DNA of 16,217 nt, taken from contig JAEZLJ010000036.1 of the NCBI GenBank assembly GCA_023415275.1, positions 1-16,217 on the forward strand. The letters run 5' to 3'. This document shows positions 7,372 to 15,805 of the stretch, piece after piece (positions within the stretch are counted from its first letter, which is position 1; the number at the start of each line of letters is the position of its first letter). Below the pieces are notes generated by a model that worked only from the letters and a program-made list of their open reading frames with translations, was not told where the DNA came from and searched no databases. The position numbers were made by a program, and so were the translations under genes. The DNA is from Bacteroidota bacterium. GTDB taxonomy: Bacteria > Bacteroidota > Bacteroidia > Chitinophagales > Chitinophagaceae.

Positions 7372-7416
7372 ATATTGTCTGTTTAGTTCAACGGTAGCTT
7401 ATATCATCAAAACTAT

Positions 7417-7423
7417 AAGGAGG
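7417..7423 (+). promoter_or_regulatory. Strong Shine-Dalgarno sequence AAGGAGG
   Basis: A perfect AAGGAGG lies 5 nt before the ATG at 7429. Most other genes in the window have no such site, and Bacteroidota ribosomes generally do not use it. It fixes the start of the downstream lipoprotein and is unusual enough to note. Confidence 0.8.
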
Positions 7424-7428
7424 AATTT

Positions 7429-8592
7429 ATGTCAAAAATTTCAAAATGCTTAGGAGCCATCCTTGGATTTGCTCTTTTATTTGTTTCGTGTCAAAAGCAG
7501 GAATCTTCCACTCAAAGCCAATCTCCAGGTGAAAATGCTGTATCCCTTCGTAAAAGTTCTTTAATGAAAAAGCCCGGGACGGCTATGCCTTCCAACATGC
7601 AAGTATTGTTTACCGGGCTGAATAATCCCAGGGGACTGGAATTTGGACCTGATGGAAATTTATATGTAGCCGAAGGTGGAACCGGAGGTGTTAATTCAAC
7701 AGCAGGTACATGCGAGCAGGTTATTTTTCCTGTAGGTCCATACCTGGGAAGTCCAACTGGTTCAGGTGTATCTATGATCACCCCTTCAGGCATGCGCACG
7801 GTGATTACCAACAATTTACCTTCCAGCTCCGCCAACGAGATCATAGGTGGTGATGTAGAAGGTGTAGCTGACGTTGCTTTTATAGGTGAAACACTTTATG
7901 CATTAATTGCCGGCGCCGGGTGTTCTCATGGTGTCACATCCATGCCAAATGGTATTGTAAGAAGAAACAGTGATGGATCCTGGACAATGATAGCAGATAT
8001 CAGTTCCTGGTTAATGGCTCACCCGGTGGCTCATCCTGAAGAGGAAGATTTTGAACCTGATGGAACACCTTATAGCATGGAAGTGGTAAGAGGCGATTTT
8101 TATGTTATTGAACCCAATCATGGCGATTTTCTAAAAGTTACCACTGATGGTACCATTAGCAGGGTTGCAGACATCTCAGCAACTCAGGGGCATATTGTTC
8201 CAACTGCATTGGCGTATAAAGGAAATTTCTTTATTGGAAATTTACATCCTTTTCCAATTGTGGATGGCAGTTCTAACATATACAAGGTCAACCCAGGTGG
8301 AGAAGTGAAAGTATGGGCAACCGGGCTTACAACAGTGTTGGGATTAGTAATTGATAAAAGAGACCGGATGTATGTATTGGAAAATACTGTGGGTTCACCT
8401 TCAGGATTTCCAACACCTGGATTAGGGCAGGTGGTCAGAATCGATCCTTCGGGTAATAAGACTACGATCGCTACTGGTTTAAGTTTGCCTACAGGAATGA
8501 CAATGGGACCTGATGGCAATCTTTACGTTTCTAATTGGGGTTTTAGTCCTGCAGCCATTGGAGGGGGGCAGGTTATCAAAATCACCCTGTAA
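7429..8592 (+). CDS. ScyD/ScyE-family beta-propeller lipoprotein
   Basis: This 387-aa exported protein has a signal peptide followed by a lipobox-like LLFVSC, with Cys21 as the probable lipidation site, and a Ser/Gln-rich linker (22-55). The rest is a propeller of NHL/SMP-30-like blades. LNNPRGLEFGPDGNLYVAEG (64-83) near the start and LPTGMTMGPDGNLYVSNWG (353-371) near the end are nearly the same unit; blades between include SMEVVRGDFYVIEPNHGDFL and GLVIDKRDRMYVLENTVG. The pattern matches the ScyD/ScyE family, named after cyanobacterial scytonemin-cluster proteins but widespread in unrelated bacteria. Hence no scytonemin role should be inferred here. Cys95 and Cys165 could form a disulfide. 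The gene has its own strong Shine-Dalgarno sequence and a strong terminator, so it is probably a single-gene transcript. Ligand or reaction is unknown. Confidence 0.85.
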   Translation: MSKISKCLGAILGFALLFVSCQKQESSTQSQSPGENAVSLRKSSLMKKPGTAMPSNMQVLFTGLNNPRGLEFGPDGNLYVAEGGTGGVNSTAGTCEQVIFPVGPYLGSPTGSGVSMITPSGMRTVITNNLPSSSANEIIGGDVEGVADVAFIGETLYALIAGAGCSHGVTSMPNGIVRRNSDGSWTMIADISSWLMAHPVAHPEEEDFEPDGTPYSMEVVRGDFYVIEPNHGDFLKVTTDGTISRVADISATQGHIVPTALAYKGNFFIGNLHPFPIVDGSSNIYKVNPGGEVKVWATGLTTVLGLVIDKRDRMYVLENTVGSPSGFPTPGLGQVVRIDPSGNKTTIATGLSLPTGMTMGPDGNLYVSNWGFSPAAIGGGQVIKITL

Positions 8593-8613
8593 TTTGAAAT
8601 ATAATTGAGATAC

Positions 8614-8648
8614 AAAGCTGGAATCTGTTGATTGATTCCAGCTTTTTT
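8614..8648 (+). terminator. Intrinsic terminator after the propeller lipoprotein gene
   Basis: There is a perfect 12-bp stem, AAAGCTGGAATC (8614-8625) with GATTCCAGCTTT (8634-8645), with an 8-nt loop. The 3' arm runs into a T tract that ends at 8648. It lies 22 nt past the lipoprotein stop codon. This isolates that gene from the MBL-fold gene downstream. Confidence 0.9.
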
Positions 8649-8764
8649 ATTAATAGGCTTTAATTAATTGCAGTTCATTACAGGTAATAAATATTATTCT
8701 TTAATTTATCAGGTAAGTTTTCTGTTTGAATATTCACAGGGTATATTTATGTAAAAAGAGCTAA

Positions 8765-9568
8765 ATGTCACTTAGCAATTATATATGCACTACCTGTGGA
8801 GTTCAATATGAAGCCTCTGCACAACCTCCATTGTTATGCCCTATTTGTGATGATGATCGGCAATATGTAGGACTGGCGGGTCAAACCTGGACGACCATGG
8901 ATGAACTGAACCGAAAGCATAAAAATATTGTAGAAAAGATAAAAGAGGGGGTTTATGCCATTTATAGTACGCCTGTTTTTGGTATCAATCAAAGAGCGCA
9001 CCTCATTAAAACACCCGGAGGTAATATTTTATGGGACTGCATAACGAATCTTGATCCAACAACTATTGAGATCATTCAAAACCTGGGAGGAATAAAAGCA
9101 ATTGCTGTTTCTCATCCACATTATAATTCTACCATAGTGGAATGGGGGAATGCTTTTAATGCCAAAATCTATATTCATTCCAATGATGAAGCTTGGTTAG
9201 GCAGGCGGTCACCAAATATCGAATTATGGACTGGTGTTAATAAAGAGTTATGGGATGGTATTCAACTCATTTGTTGTGGTGGCCATTTTCCCGGGTCCTC
9301 TGTTTTATTTGTTCCAAGTGGCAAGGGTTCCATTTTTTGTGGTGATACCATCCAGGTGGCTCCCAACCTGAAGACGGTTTCCTTTATGTACAGTTATCCC
9401 AATATGATACCATTGAACGAAAAAGCAATACATCAAATTCACGAAAGCGTAAAAGACCTCGACTATGATGCCCTCTTTGGCGCATTTGGATTATACATCC
9501 GGCAAAATGCCAGGCAGTCTGTTTCTTATTCAATTGAACGGTACCTGCAGATATTGAAAGGTAATTAA
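8765..9568 (+). CDS. MBL-fold metallo-hydrolase with N-terminal zinc-ribbon-like head
   Basis: This is a 267-aa cytoplasmic protein. Residues 8-28 hold CTTC and CPIC (Cys8, 11, 25, 28), a rubredoxin or zinc-ribbon-like knuckle. After a linker with GQTWTTMDELN, the metallo-beta-lactamase fold begins near residue 58. The usual HxHxDH metal motif is replaced by SHPHYNS (His117 and His119 kept, the Asp-His part lost). GGHFPGSSVLF (172-182) supplies His174 and FCGDTIQV (191-198) supplies Asp194. The later C-terminal His is not evident. I recall the HPH-Y/F and GDTIQV blocks as typical of a distinct MBL subfamily, so this is probably a family trait rather than decay. The substrate is unknown; a hydrolase acting on a small molecule or a single-metal enzyme are both possible. 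A terminator isolates it upstream. Confidence 0.85.
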   Translation: MSLSNYICTTCGVQYEASAQPPLLCPICDDDRQYVGLAGQTWTTMDELNRKHKNIVEKIKEGVYAIYSTPVFGINQRAHLIKTPGGNILWDCITNLDPTTIEIIQNLGGIKAIAVSHPHYNSTIVEWGNAFNAKIYIHSNDEAWLGRRSPNIELWTGVNKELWDGIQLICCGGHFPGSSVLFVPSGKGSIFCGDTIQVAPNLKTVSFMYSYPNMIPLNEKAIHQIHESVKDLDYDALFGAFGLYIRQNARQSVSYSIERYLQILKGN

Positions 9569-9602
9569 CAGGGTAATTCAGTGGCATTTTATAACCTTTT
9601 GA

Positions 9603-9610
9603 TAGCTTTG
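9603..9610 (+). promoter_or_regulatory. Putative -7 element before the DUF983 gene
   Basis: TAGCTTTG matches TAnnTTTG exactly and lies in the 77-nt gap between the MBL-fold gene and the DUF983 gene, 35 nt before the ATG. No clear TTG is found at the expected upstream distance, so the match is only half a promoter. Confidence 0.4.
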
Positions 9611-9645
9611 CACCGAATTTTGAACCCGTCCTATAAATAGTAAGT

Positions 9646-10107
9646 ATGTGTGCAGCTAAAAAAGATGTAAAGCCTAATCTTATTCTTGCAATTTTACAAA
9701 ATAAATGCCCCAGGTGCAGAAGGGGCAGAATGTATAAAAGTCGTAATCCTTATAACCTCCGCAGTTTCATGAAAATGTTTGAACGTTGCCAGGTATGCGG
9801 GCAACCTCTTGACATGGAACCCGGCTTTTACTACGGCACTAATATGGTGAGTTACACCCTGGCTGTTTTGATCTCTATGCTCAGCTTTATTTTATGGTGG
9901 ATGATTGTTGGCTTTTCATTCCACGATAACAGGTTTTTTTGGTGGATGGGTTTTAATGCATTTTTATTGATCGCTCTCCAGCCTGTTCTAATGAGAGCTT
10001 CCAGGACCATTTGGCTGGCTTTTTTCGTTCCTTATAGCTCAAATTGGTCTTCAGGCGACATTGTTGAACCTGAACGGGTAAATAAGGAACACATGAATAA
10101 TTGGTAG
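9646..10107 (+). CDS. DUF983 family membrane protein
   Basis: A 153-aa protein of the DUF983 family, whose function is unknown. The N-terminal soluble part has two Cys pairs, CPRC (21-24) and CQVC (48-51), that probably bind zinc. This is followed by the family block LDMEPGFYYGTNMVSY (55-70). Two membrane segments follow, at about 67-91 and 96-117, with a further hydrophobic stretch at about 120-130. The C-terminal tail is polar (EPERVNKEHMNNW). The ATG has no Shine-Dalgarno sequence. Spacing of 77 nt from the preceding gene and a possible own -7 element suggest separate transcription. The zinc and membrane features are seen; nothing in the neighbourhood assigns a role. Confidence 0.9.
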   Translation: MCAAKKDVKPNLILAILQNKCPRCRRGRMYKSRNPYNLRSFMKMFERCQVCGQPLDMEPGFYYGTNMVSYTLAVLISMLSFILWWMIVGFSFHDNRFFWWMGFNAFLLIALQPVLMRASRTIWLAFFVPYSSNWSSGDIVEPERVNKEHMNNW

Positions 10108-10136
10108 AATCCCTTCTGCTTTTAATATAAATATAA

Positions 10137-10165
10137 CTACGTAGGTAAATAGTATAAATCCTACG
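10137..10165. repeat. CTAC/GTAGG inverted repeat
   Basis: CTACGTAG (10137-10144) is palindromic, and CGTAGG (10140-10145) pairs with CCTACG (10160-10165) across a 14-nt AT-rich spacer. There is no T run, so it is a poor intrinsic terminator; an operator-like site is the alternative. It lies 30 nt after the DUF983 stop, at the start of the 280-nt gap before the kinase. The rest of that gap (10166-10374) is AT-rich with nothing else recognised. Confidence 0.4.
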
Positions 10166-10374
10166 GATGAGCTTAAAATTCCTTTCTTGTTAAAGGTTTT
10201 CCACGTGCCTTTTGTTGATAATATTTTATATAGTCAATAAAATTATTTTAATAAGATTTTGTAACTTGTTGCTAGCCATAACCTTTGATTAAAATAAAAT
10301 CCAATTCTTCTGAAACTTTCTCCGCCCTATTCTGGATCATCAATCTCTTAAAAAGGGTTTTGGTCATTATCTTC

Positions 10375-10381
10375 AAAAAGG
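10375..10381 (+). promoter_or_regulatory. SD-like AAAAAGG that supports the TTG start
   Basis: AAAAAGG lies 6 nt before the TTG at 10388. The frame is closed by TAA at 10349-10351, and no ATG occurs in frame before about residue 275. TTG at 10388 is therefore the best start for the kinase. Confidence 0.5.
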
Positions 10382-10387
10382 AATACT

Positions 10388-13300
10388 TTGGAAGTACAAT
10401 TGGAACATGAAGGAGAAAGGCTTGAAACAGATGAGCATTCTGGCAGATCTGTTACTTTATTTATTCAAAATCAATTATTTACCATCTCTGGAGATTGGAT
10501 TTGGGACCTCAACACTGACCACATATTCGCAAGTGATATTATATTATCCGTGCCATTGAAATATAATGGTACCAAGAGCATAATATATCCCAATGATCTA
10601 CCTGGGCTTCAAAACGAACTAAGTGAGCAGGTAAAAACCCTTTCCCATTTAAGCCTCAGGATCATAACCACTTATGGCCAGGTGAAATCAATAGACGGGA
10701 ATAACCTCACTGTTCAGTTATCAAACAAGGGCTTAAGGGAATTTGTCCAGGATTCAGTGGAAAAGGAAATTTCTGCGATAGAATTAGATAAAGAACAGGA
10801 AAAGCTTGCCCTATTAAGAGAGATCAATGCCAAGGCGGAACGATACACCAATACAGCTATTTGGTATTTTAACCAATCCACAAACGAAACCTGGTACGCT
10901 GACCAGGTGTTCCGCATCTTTGAATTACCTCCACAAAGCCTTAACGCTCATTTAAATACGTTCAACCATTTTATACACCCCGAGGATAAGGATATAGTGT
11001 TGGAATACGTCAGCAAAAGCATCAAGATTCAATGTCCCCTCCATATAGAATTCCGTATTCAAACCGCCAAAGGAGAAAAACAAATATTATATATAACCAA
11101 TTGGTCTCAAAATCAAAAAGGTCAAACTATATTAAGCGGGACCTACCAGGAAAAAACAGATATTAAATCAATAGAGAAAGAGTTGGCAGATGTTCAGGCC
11201 CAGGCAGACATGTACAGGCAACAGATCGTTTTTGATGAAGTAAATGCTTCTATAGGGCATTGGCAGATCAATTTGCGGACACGCAAAATAACTGTGTCTG
11301 ATAATTTATACAGGATCTTTGGAATTAAGTCCCAGTTTGCTCCTGCCGGATTAAATAGCTTTATCAATTATGTACATCATGAAGATCAGTCTCTCCTGGT
11401 CCAGGCAAATAAAAAACTCCTTTCAGATCAGATCCTCCCCAATCTTGATTATAGGATCACCAGGTTCGATGGAAAGATCCGGTACCTTTCCCAAAGAGCT
11501 AAATTGTTATCCCTGGGTACTGAGCCCATAATATCGGTTACCGTTCAGGATGTTACGGTTCAAAAAATGCTGGAGAAAAAACTGGCTGATAGCCTTATTA
11601 GAAGTGAAGCGTCAACCATTATTCAAAAGCAAGCGGAAGAAATGGGTGGATTAGCTACATGTTCGTATGACCCTGTTTCAGGCTTGTTTAAATGGAGTGA
11701 ACAGTTTTATATCATGCTGGGTATTAAACCCTATTCTGATGAATTAAGTCTCGAGCTATTGATTAGCTGCATTCATCATGAAGATCAGAAAAAGTTTCGG
11801 CTTGAATGGAAGCATGCCATGGAATTAAAAAATCACCGCTCATTTGAATTTCGGCTCATCAAGAGAGGAGTGGTTCATTATATGAAGGCTGAACTAAGTT
11901 TTCAGTATGTTCATGAAAAGCCAATGATCGTTGTTGCTATTCAGGATATTTCCCATTTGGAAGATCTAAAGTCAAAGGTTCAAAAGCAACTTCAAATGGC
12001 CACCGTGTTATCTGAAAAGATCTTTGACCGTATTATTGTAACTGATCTCAATTATAATATACTAATCTGGAATAAACAATGTGAGATATCCTATAAGTTG
12101 GAAAAAGAAGAAGCCATAGGAAAAAATTACTTTGATGTATTTCCCTCGCTTAAAACTGAAAAGCAACTAGCTCTATTTGAAAAGGTATTGAATGGAGAAG
12201 AATTGACCTTCATTGCTACAAATTCTATAATAGAAAAAGGATATTTTGACATAAGCATGTTGCCTGTTTGGAACGAGGAGCAAGATGAAGTAGTGGGCAT
12301 CATGCATATTATTCATGATGTAAGCAAAGAAGTGTTGTTAAAGCAGAATTTGAATGAACGCCTGAATTTCATCAGTAGTTTATTGGAGGCTTCTGTGGAT
12401 AGGGTAATAGGCCTTGATGGCAACATGAATTATGTTTATTGGAATAAAAAGGCAGAAGAGTATTATGGATTAAAAAGTGAAGAGGTGGTTGGTAAAAATA
12501 TTCTCGAGGTTTTTCCTTCATTTATCAACGATCCTTCTTACGAGCAATTTAGAGAAGCATTGAAAGGTAAAACAGTGCATATCCCTGCAAAGCCCGGAGC
12601 TAATAAGGAATATTTCGAAACATACCTGATACCTACACGTGATGAGTTGGGCGAGGTTTCCGGGATATTGTGGATGGTGCATGATCTGAGAAAAGAGTTT
12701 GAACTTCAAAAAAGGGCTGTTAAAGAAAATGAAGTATTGGATGCTTTAAATGAAAGCTATGTAGAATTGAATGATGAATACAGGATTCTATATATCAATC
12801 ATAATGCTTTATTGTTTTTTAACAGGGAAAAGGAAGAGGTACTGGGTAGATCTATCCTGGAACTATATCCTGAATTCCTGGATTCTCCTATTTATGTTGC
12901 CTTGAAAAAAGCAATGGAAGAGGGGCTTTCAACGGTCGATGAATTTGTATCGCCCACTAAAAATATCTGGTTGAATGTATCCATTGCACCAACCATTGAT
13001 GGTGTGGTGGCTGTTTTTTATGAGATCGAAAACTTTAAAAAGGCTCAGAAAGTCATACAGGAAACCAATGAATTATTAGCGTCAGTTTTCAACACTTCTT
13101 CCAATGGTTTAATGTTATTAAAAGCATTGCGGGATCATGCAGGTGAGATCAATGATTTTGAATTTGTATTGGCCAATTACATGGCCGAAACCTTAGTAAA
13201 TGCCAAATTAACAGGAAGCCTGAAAGAAGTTGGTAGCAATGAGCTCACCGGTATGTTTGAAAAGCTAAAAACTGTTGTTGAATCAGGTGTCAGCTTTAGT

Positions 13301-15355
13301 GAGGAATTCTTTTTTATCCGCACCGGTGTTCGTTTTTGCCACTCAGTTAAAGCTATGAAAATGGCAGATAGTGTGGTCATAAGCCTGGAGGACATATCTG
13401 AAAGAAAAAACAATGAACAGGAGATCCTGAAACATATTCAGATATTGCAGCAGTCTGAACACATCGCCCATTTGGGCAGCTGGGAATATGAAATAGAAAC
13501 CGGTTCATTTCATTGGTCCGAGGGAATGTATCAATTATTTGAAATAGAACCGAAAACCGAAGTCAATCTGGAGATATACCTTGATTACGTTAGGAAGTCT
13601 GACTTGCCAAAGGCCGAAATGCTGATCAGTCATATAAGAAATGGTACGGACTCATTCGAGGAAGTTTTACAGATCAGGGTCAATGGTAAAATAAAAACCT
13701 TGAAGATCAAGGGTTCTGGAATAAACGATGATAAGGGAAAAAAGGAGAAGGTACTGGGTGTCGATATCGATATTTCTGATTTACAGCTGGCAGAAGAAAA
13801 GGTGCAGGAAAGCCAGGATATTTTATTTCAAACTACGCTGGCAGTTCCTGATGCCATAAATATTTATGAAGTGGTCACGAGGGAAACTGTTCACCTGAAT
13901 AACTGCCTGGCTGAATGGACCGGCATTTCCCAGGAGATGATGATTGATTTGGGCCATGCGGGAAGACTGAACCTGGTGCACAGTGATGATAGAGAAAGAT
14001 TGATTGCCTTTAATTCAGATATGCATCATGCAGAAAGCAATAATATACGGACCATTGAATACCGGTTGCTTACATCCAGCAATAAAACTATCTGGATCAG
14101 GGACAGGTCAAAGGTTTTTAAACGAGATAAGAATAAAAAACCCACTCATATTTTAAGTATCCTGCAGGATATTACACAGGAGGTGGAGCTCCGAAACCAA
14201 TTGCTGGATCGTACACAATATGCAGAAGCGATTATTGATTCCAGTGTTGACCGTATTATGTTATATGATACGGATTTCAGGATCATAGCATGGAACAGTC
14301 GCTCAGTTGAACTTACCGGTGTTTCAAAACAGAACGCTATAGGTAAGAACCTGTTTGAACTGTTTCCAAAAGTTAAAAAAGATGAACGCCTTTATAATGC
14401 GTTAGCTAAAGCTGCACATGGCCATTATGTCCACCTTCCAAATATCAAGAGCACTTATACGGACAAGTACTATGAACGATTTTTCATCCCTTTAAAAAAT
14501 GAAGAGGGTCAAACTTATGCCGTATTGAACCTGATGCATGATGTCTCCGATACATACCTGCAAAAGGAAAAGTTAAGTGAATTGAATACAGTACTTGAAA
14601 GAAAAAATAAAGAATTGGAAGAAAAAAATGAGGAGATTACCTCCTTTGCCTTTATTGCCAGTCATGATCTCAAGGAACCTTTAAGGAAATTGTACACATT
14701 CAGCGATTGGCTTCTCAATAGGGAACTTTCCAATCTTTCAGATACGGGCAAATCTTATATAAAAAAGATAGCCAATTCCGTTAAGCGAATGGATATGTTG
14801 ATTGAAGACATTTTGGTACTTACAAAAATTGATGCGGATAAAAGAATGCTTCATTTAGTAGATCTTAATCCCATATTTGAAAGAGTGAAGGGAGATCTCA
14901 AGGATGAAATATCTCAAAAAGGTGCAGAGGTCAACGCCGGGGCATTACCGGTGATCAAGGGTAATGACAACCAGTTGTATTACCTTTTTAAAAACCTATT
15001 AAGCAATGCCTTGAAGTTTCATCATCCTGAGAGAAGCATTGAGATCGTAGTAGAAGCATTCAGGCAAAACGCTGAAGAAATTGGTCATGATAAAAACATG
15101 TCTGGTACAGTATACTATTGTATTTCGGTCAGCGACAACGGAATAGGGTTCGATCCCAAATATGCCAGGAAGATCTTCCAGGTCTTCCAGCGGTTACATG
15201 ATGCTCAAAAATATGAGGGTACAGGTATGGGACTTTCCATTTGTAAAAAGATCATGGACAACCACAATGGATTCATTACTGCTGAAAGTGAACCCGGCAT
15301 AGGTTCAAAATTTTGTTGCTATTTCCCAGATCCTGGCGCGCCCTTGCGGTCATGA
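10388..15355 (+). CDS. Soluble multi-PAS sensor histidine kinase
   Basis: A 1655-aa protein with no signal peptide and no membrane segment, so it is a cytoplasmic sensor. I count about eleven PAS domains, at roughly 30-115 (degenerate), 150-258, 283-392, 420-524, 540-648, 660-768, 782-882, 892-1005, 1022-1132, 1140-1266 and 1278-1388. Several are of the PAS_3 type with IHPEDK, VHHEDQ, IHHEDQ and VHSDDR blocks; others carry the VDRI...WN...GKN...FP pattern. A short coiled coil (1390-1418) leads to the HisKA box SFAFIASHDLKEPLRKL with phospho-acceptor His1426. The ATPase domain has the N box NLLSNALKF (Asn1536, Asn1540), DNGIGFD (1583-1589), FQVFQRLH and GTGMGLS (1611-1617), all intact. There is no receiver domain and no response regulator gene nearby, so it is an orphan kinase. 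The start is TTG. Signals sensed are unknown. Confidence 0.93.
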   Translation: MEVQLEHEGERLETDEHSGRSVTLFIQNQLFTISGDWIWDLNTDHIFASDIILSVPLKYNGTKSIIYPNDLPGLQNELSEQVKTLSHLSLRIITTYGQVKSIDGNNLTVQLSNKGLREFVQDSVEKEISAIELDKEQEKLALLREINAKAERYTNTAIWYFNQSTNETWYADQVFRIFELPPQSLNAHLNTFNHFIHPEDKDIVLEYVSKSIKIQCPLHIEFRIQTAKGEKQILYITNWSQNQKGQTILSGTYQEKTDIKSIEKELADVQAQADMYRQQIVFDEVNASIGHWQINLRTRKITVSDNLYRIFGIKSQFAPAGLNSFINYVHHEDQSLLVQANKKLLSDQILPNLDYRITRFDGKIRYLSQRAKLLSLGTEPIISVTVQDVTVQKMLEKKLADSLIRSEASTIIQKQAEEMGGLATCSYDPVSGLFKWSEQFYIMLGIKPYSDELSLELLISCIHHEDQKKFRLEWKHAMELKNHRSFEFRLIKRGVVHYMKAELSFQYVHEKPMIVVAIQDISHLEDLKSKVQKQLQMATVLSEKIFDRIIVTDLNYNILIWNKQCEISYKLEKEEAIGKNYFDVFPSLKTEKQLALFEKVLNGEELTFIATNSIIEKGYFDISMLPVWNEEQDEVVGIMHIIHDVSKEVLLKQNLNERLNFISSLLEASVDRVIGLDGNMNYVYWNKKAEEYYGLKSEEVVGKNILEVFPSFINDPSYEQFREALKGKTVHIPAKPGANKEYFETYLIPTRDELGEVSGILWMVHDLRKEFELQKRAVKENEVLDALNESYVELNDEYRILYINHNALLFFNREKEEVLGRSILELYPEFLDSPIYVALKKAMEEGLSTVDEFVSPTKNIWLNVSIAPTIDGVVAVFYEIENFKKAQKVIQETNELLASVFNTSSNGLMLLKALRDHAGEINDFEFVLANYMAETLVNAKLTGSLKEVGSNELTGMFEKLKTVVESGVSFSEEFFFIRTGVRFCHSVKAMKMADSVVISLEDISERKNNEQEILKHIQILQQSEHIAHLGSWEYEIETGSFHWSEGMYQLFEIEPKTEVNLEIYLDYVRKSDLPKAEMLISHIRNGTDSFEEVLQIRVNGKIKTLKIKGSGINDDKGKKEKVLGVDIDISDLQLAEEKVQESQDILFQTTLAVPDAINIYEVVTRETVHLNNCLAEWTGISQEMMIDLGHAGRLNLVHSDDRERLIAFNSDMHHAESNNIRTIEYRLLTSSNKTIWIRDRSKVFKRDKNKKPTHILSILQDITQEVELRNQLLDRTQYAEAIIDSSVDRIMLYDTDFRIIAWNSRSVELTGVSKQNAIGKNLFELFPKVKKDERLYNALAKAAHGHYVHLPNIKSTYTDKYYERFFIPLKNEEGQTYAVLNLMHDVSDTYLQKEKLSELNTVLERKNKELEEKNEEITSFAFIASHDLKEPLRKLYTFSDWLLNRELSNLSDTGKSYIKKIANSVKRMDMLIEDILVLTKIDADKRMLHLVDLNPIFERVKGDLKDEISQKGAEVNAGALPVIKGNDNQLYYLFKNLLSNALKFHHPERSIEIVVEAFRQNAEEIGHDKNMSGTVYYCISVSDNGIGFDPKYARKIFQVFQRLHDAQKYEGTGMGLSICKKIMDNHNGFITAESEPGIGSKFCCYFPDPGAPLRS

Positions 15356-15430
15356 TCATTATTTATATATTAATTCATCTCCCTTAATTCAGCAAGATTT
15401 ACTGGCAAGTGATTTGTGGAATCAGATACT

Positions 15431-15700
15431 ATGACATTAAGTATTCGAACCCGGGGAATGAAATGGATTTTGTATGCAGCAGCACTTGTATTTGCTTTAT
15501 TAAGCTGTGCAGATCATAGTACGGATCATTCTTCTGCCAGTGATACCACAGTCAGCAATGCCAGCCAAGGCCCTGCATCTTCTCAAACAGATACTGTCAA
15601 TCAATCTATGGATAATTCCGGTGCCAGTGTAGGAGAGGGTACTACCACTAGTGGAACCAGTACCGGTAGCAGCAGCACACATAAGGATTCAATAAAGTAA
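15431..15700 (+). CDS. Small Ser/Thr-rich lipoprotein
   Basis: This is a short exported protein (89 aa from this ATG). A charged RTRGMKW segment, the hydrophobic ILYAAALVFALLS and a lipobox LLSC with the acylated Cys (residue 26 here) form a clear lipoprotein signal. The mature part is low-complexity, rich in Ser, Thr, Gly and Asp (for example TTTSGTSTGSSST), and probably disordered. The start is uncertain: a GTG at 15416 lies 5 codons upstream in frame and an ATG at 15458 would give a more compact signal peptide (MKWILY). It lies about 75 nt after the kinase and could be co-transcribed, but no functional link is evident. Confidence 0.65.
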   Translation: MTLSIRTRGMKWILYAAALVFALLSCADHSTDHSSASDTTVSNASQGPASSQTDTVNQSMDNSGASVGEGTTTSGTSTGSSSTHKDSIK

Positions 15701-15805
15701 TTTATCATGTGGGTTGACAATCCTATAAATGATAATGTGTGTGATAATACTAGCCGTCATCATAAGCTATTAAACTCACTAAATAAATCTATAAGCATAA
15801 GTACC

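Noticed and set aside
7429..8592. Scytonemin biosynthesis or another natural product cluster
   Set aside because: Only the ScyD/ScyE-like propeller is present; no other pathway gene is nearby and the family is widespread.
15714..15737. TTGACA followed by GATAAT, a possible sigma-70 type promoter
   Set aside because: The spacing is about 12 nt, not near 17, and no plus-strand gene follows within the window; this form is not the Bacteroidota consensus.
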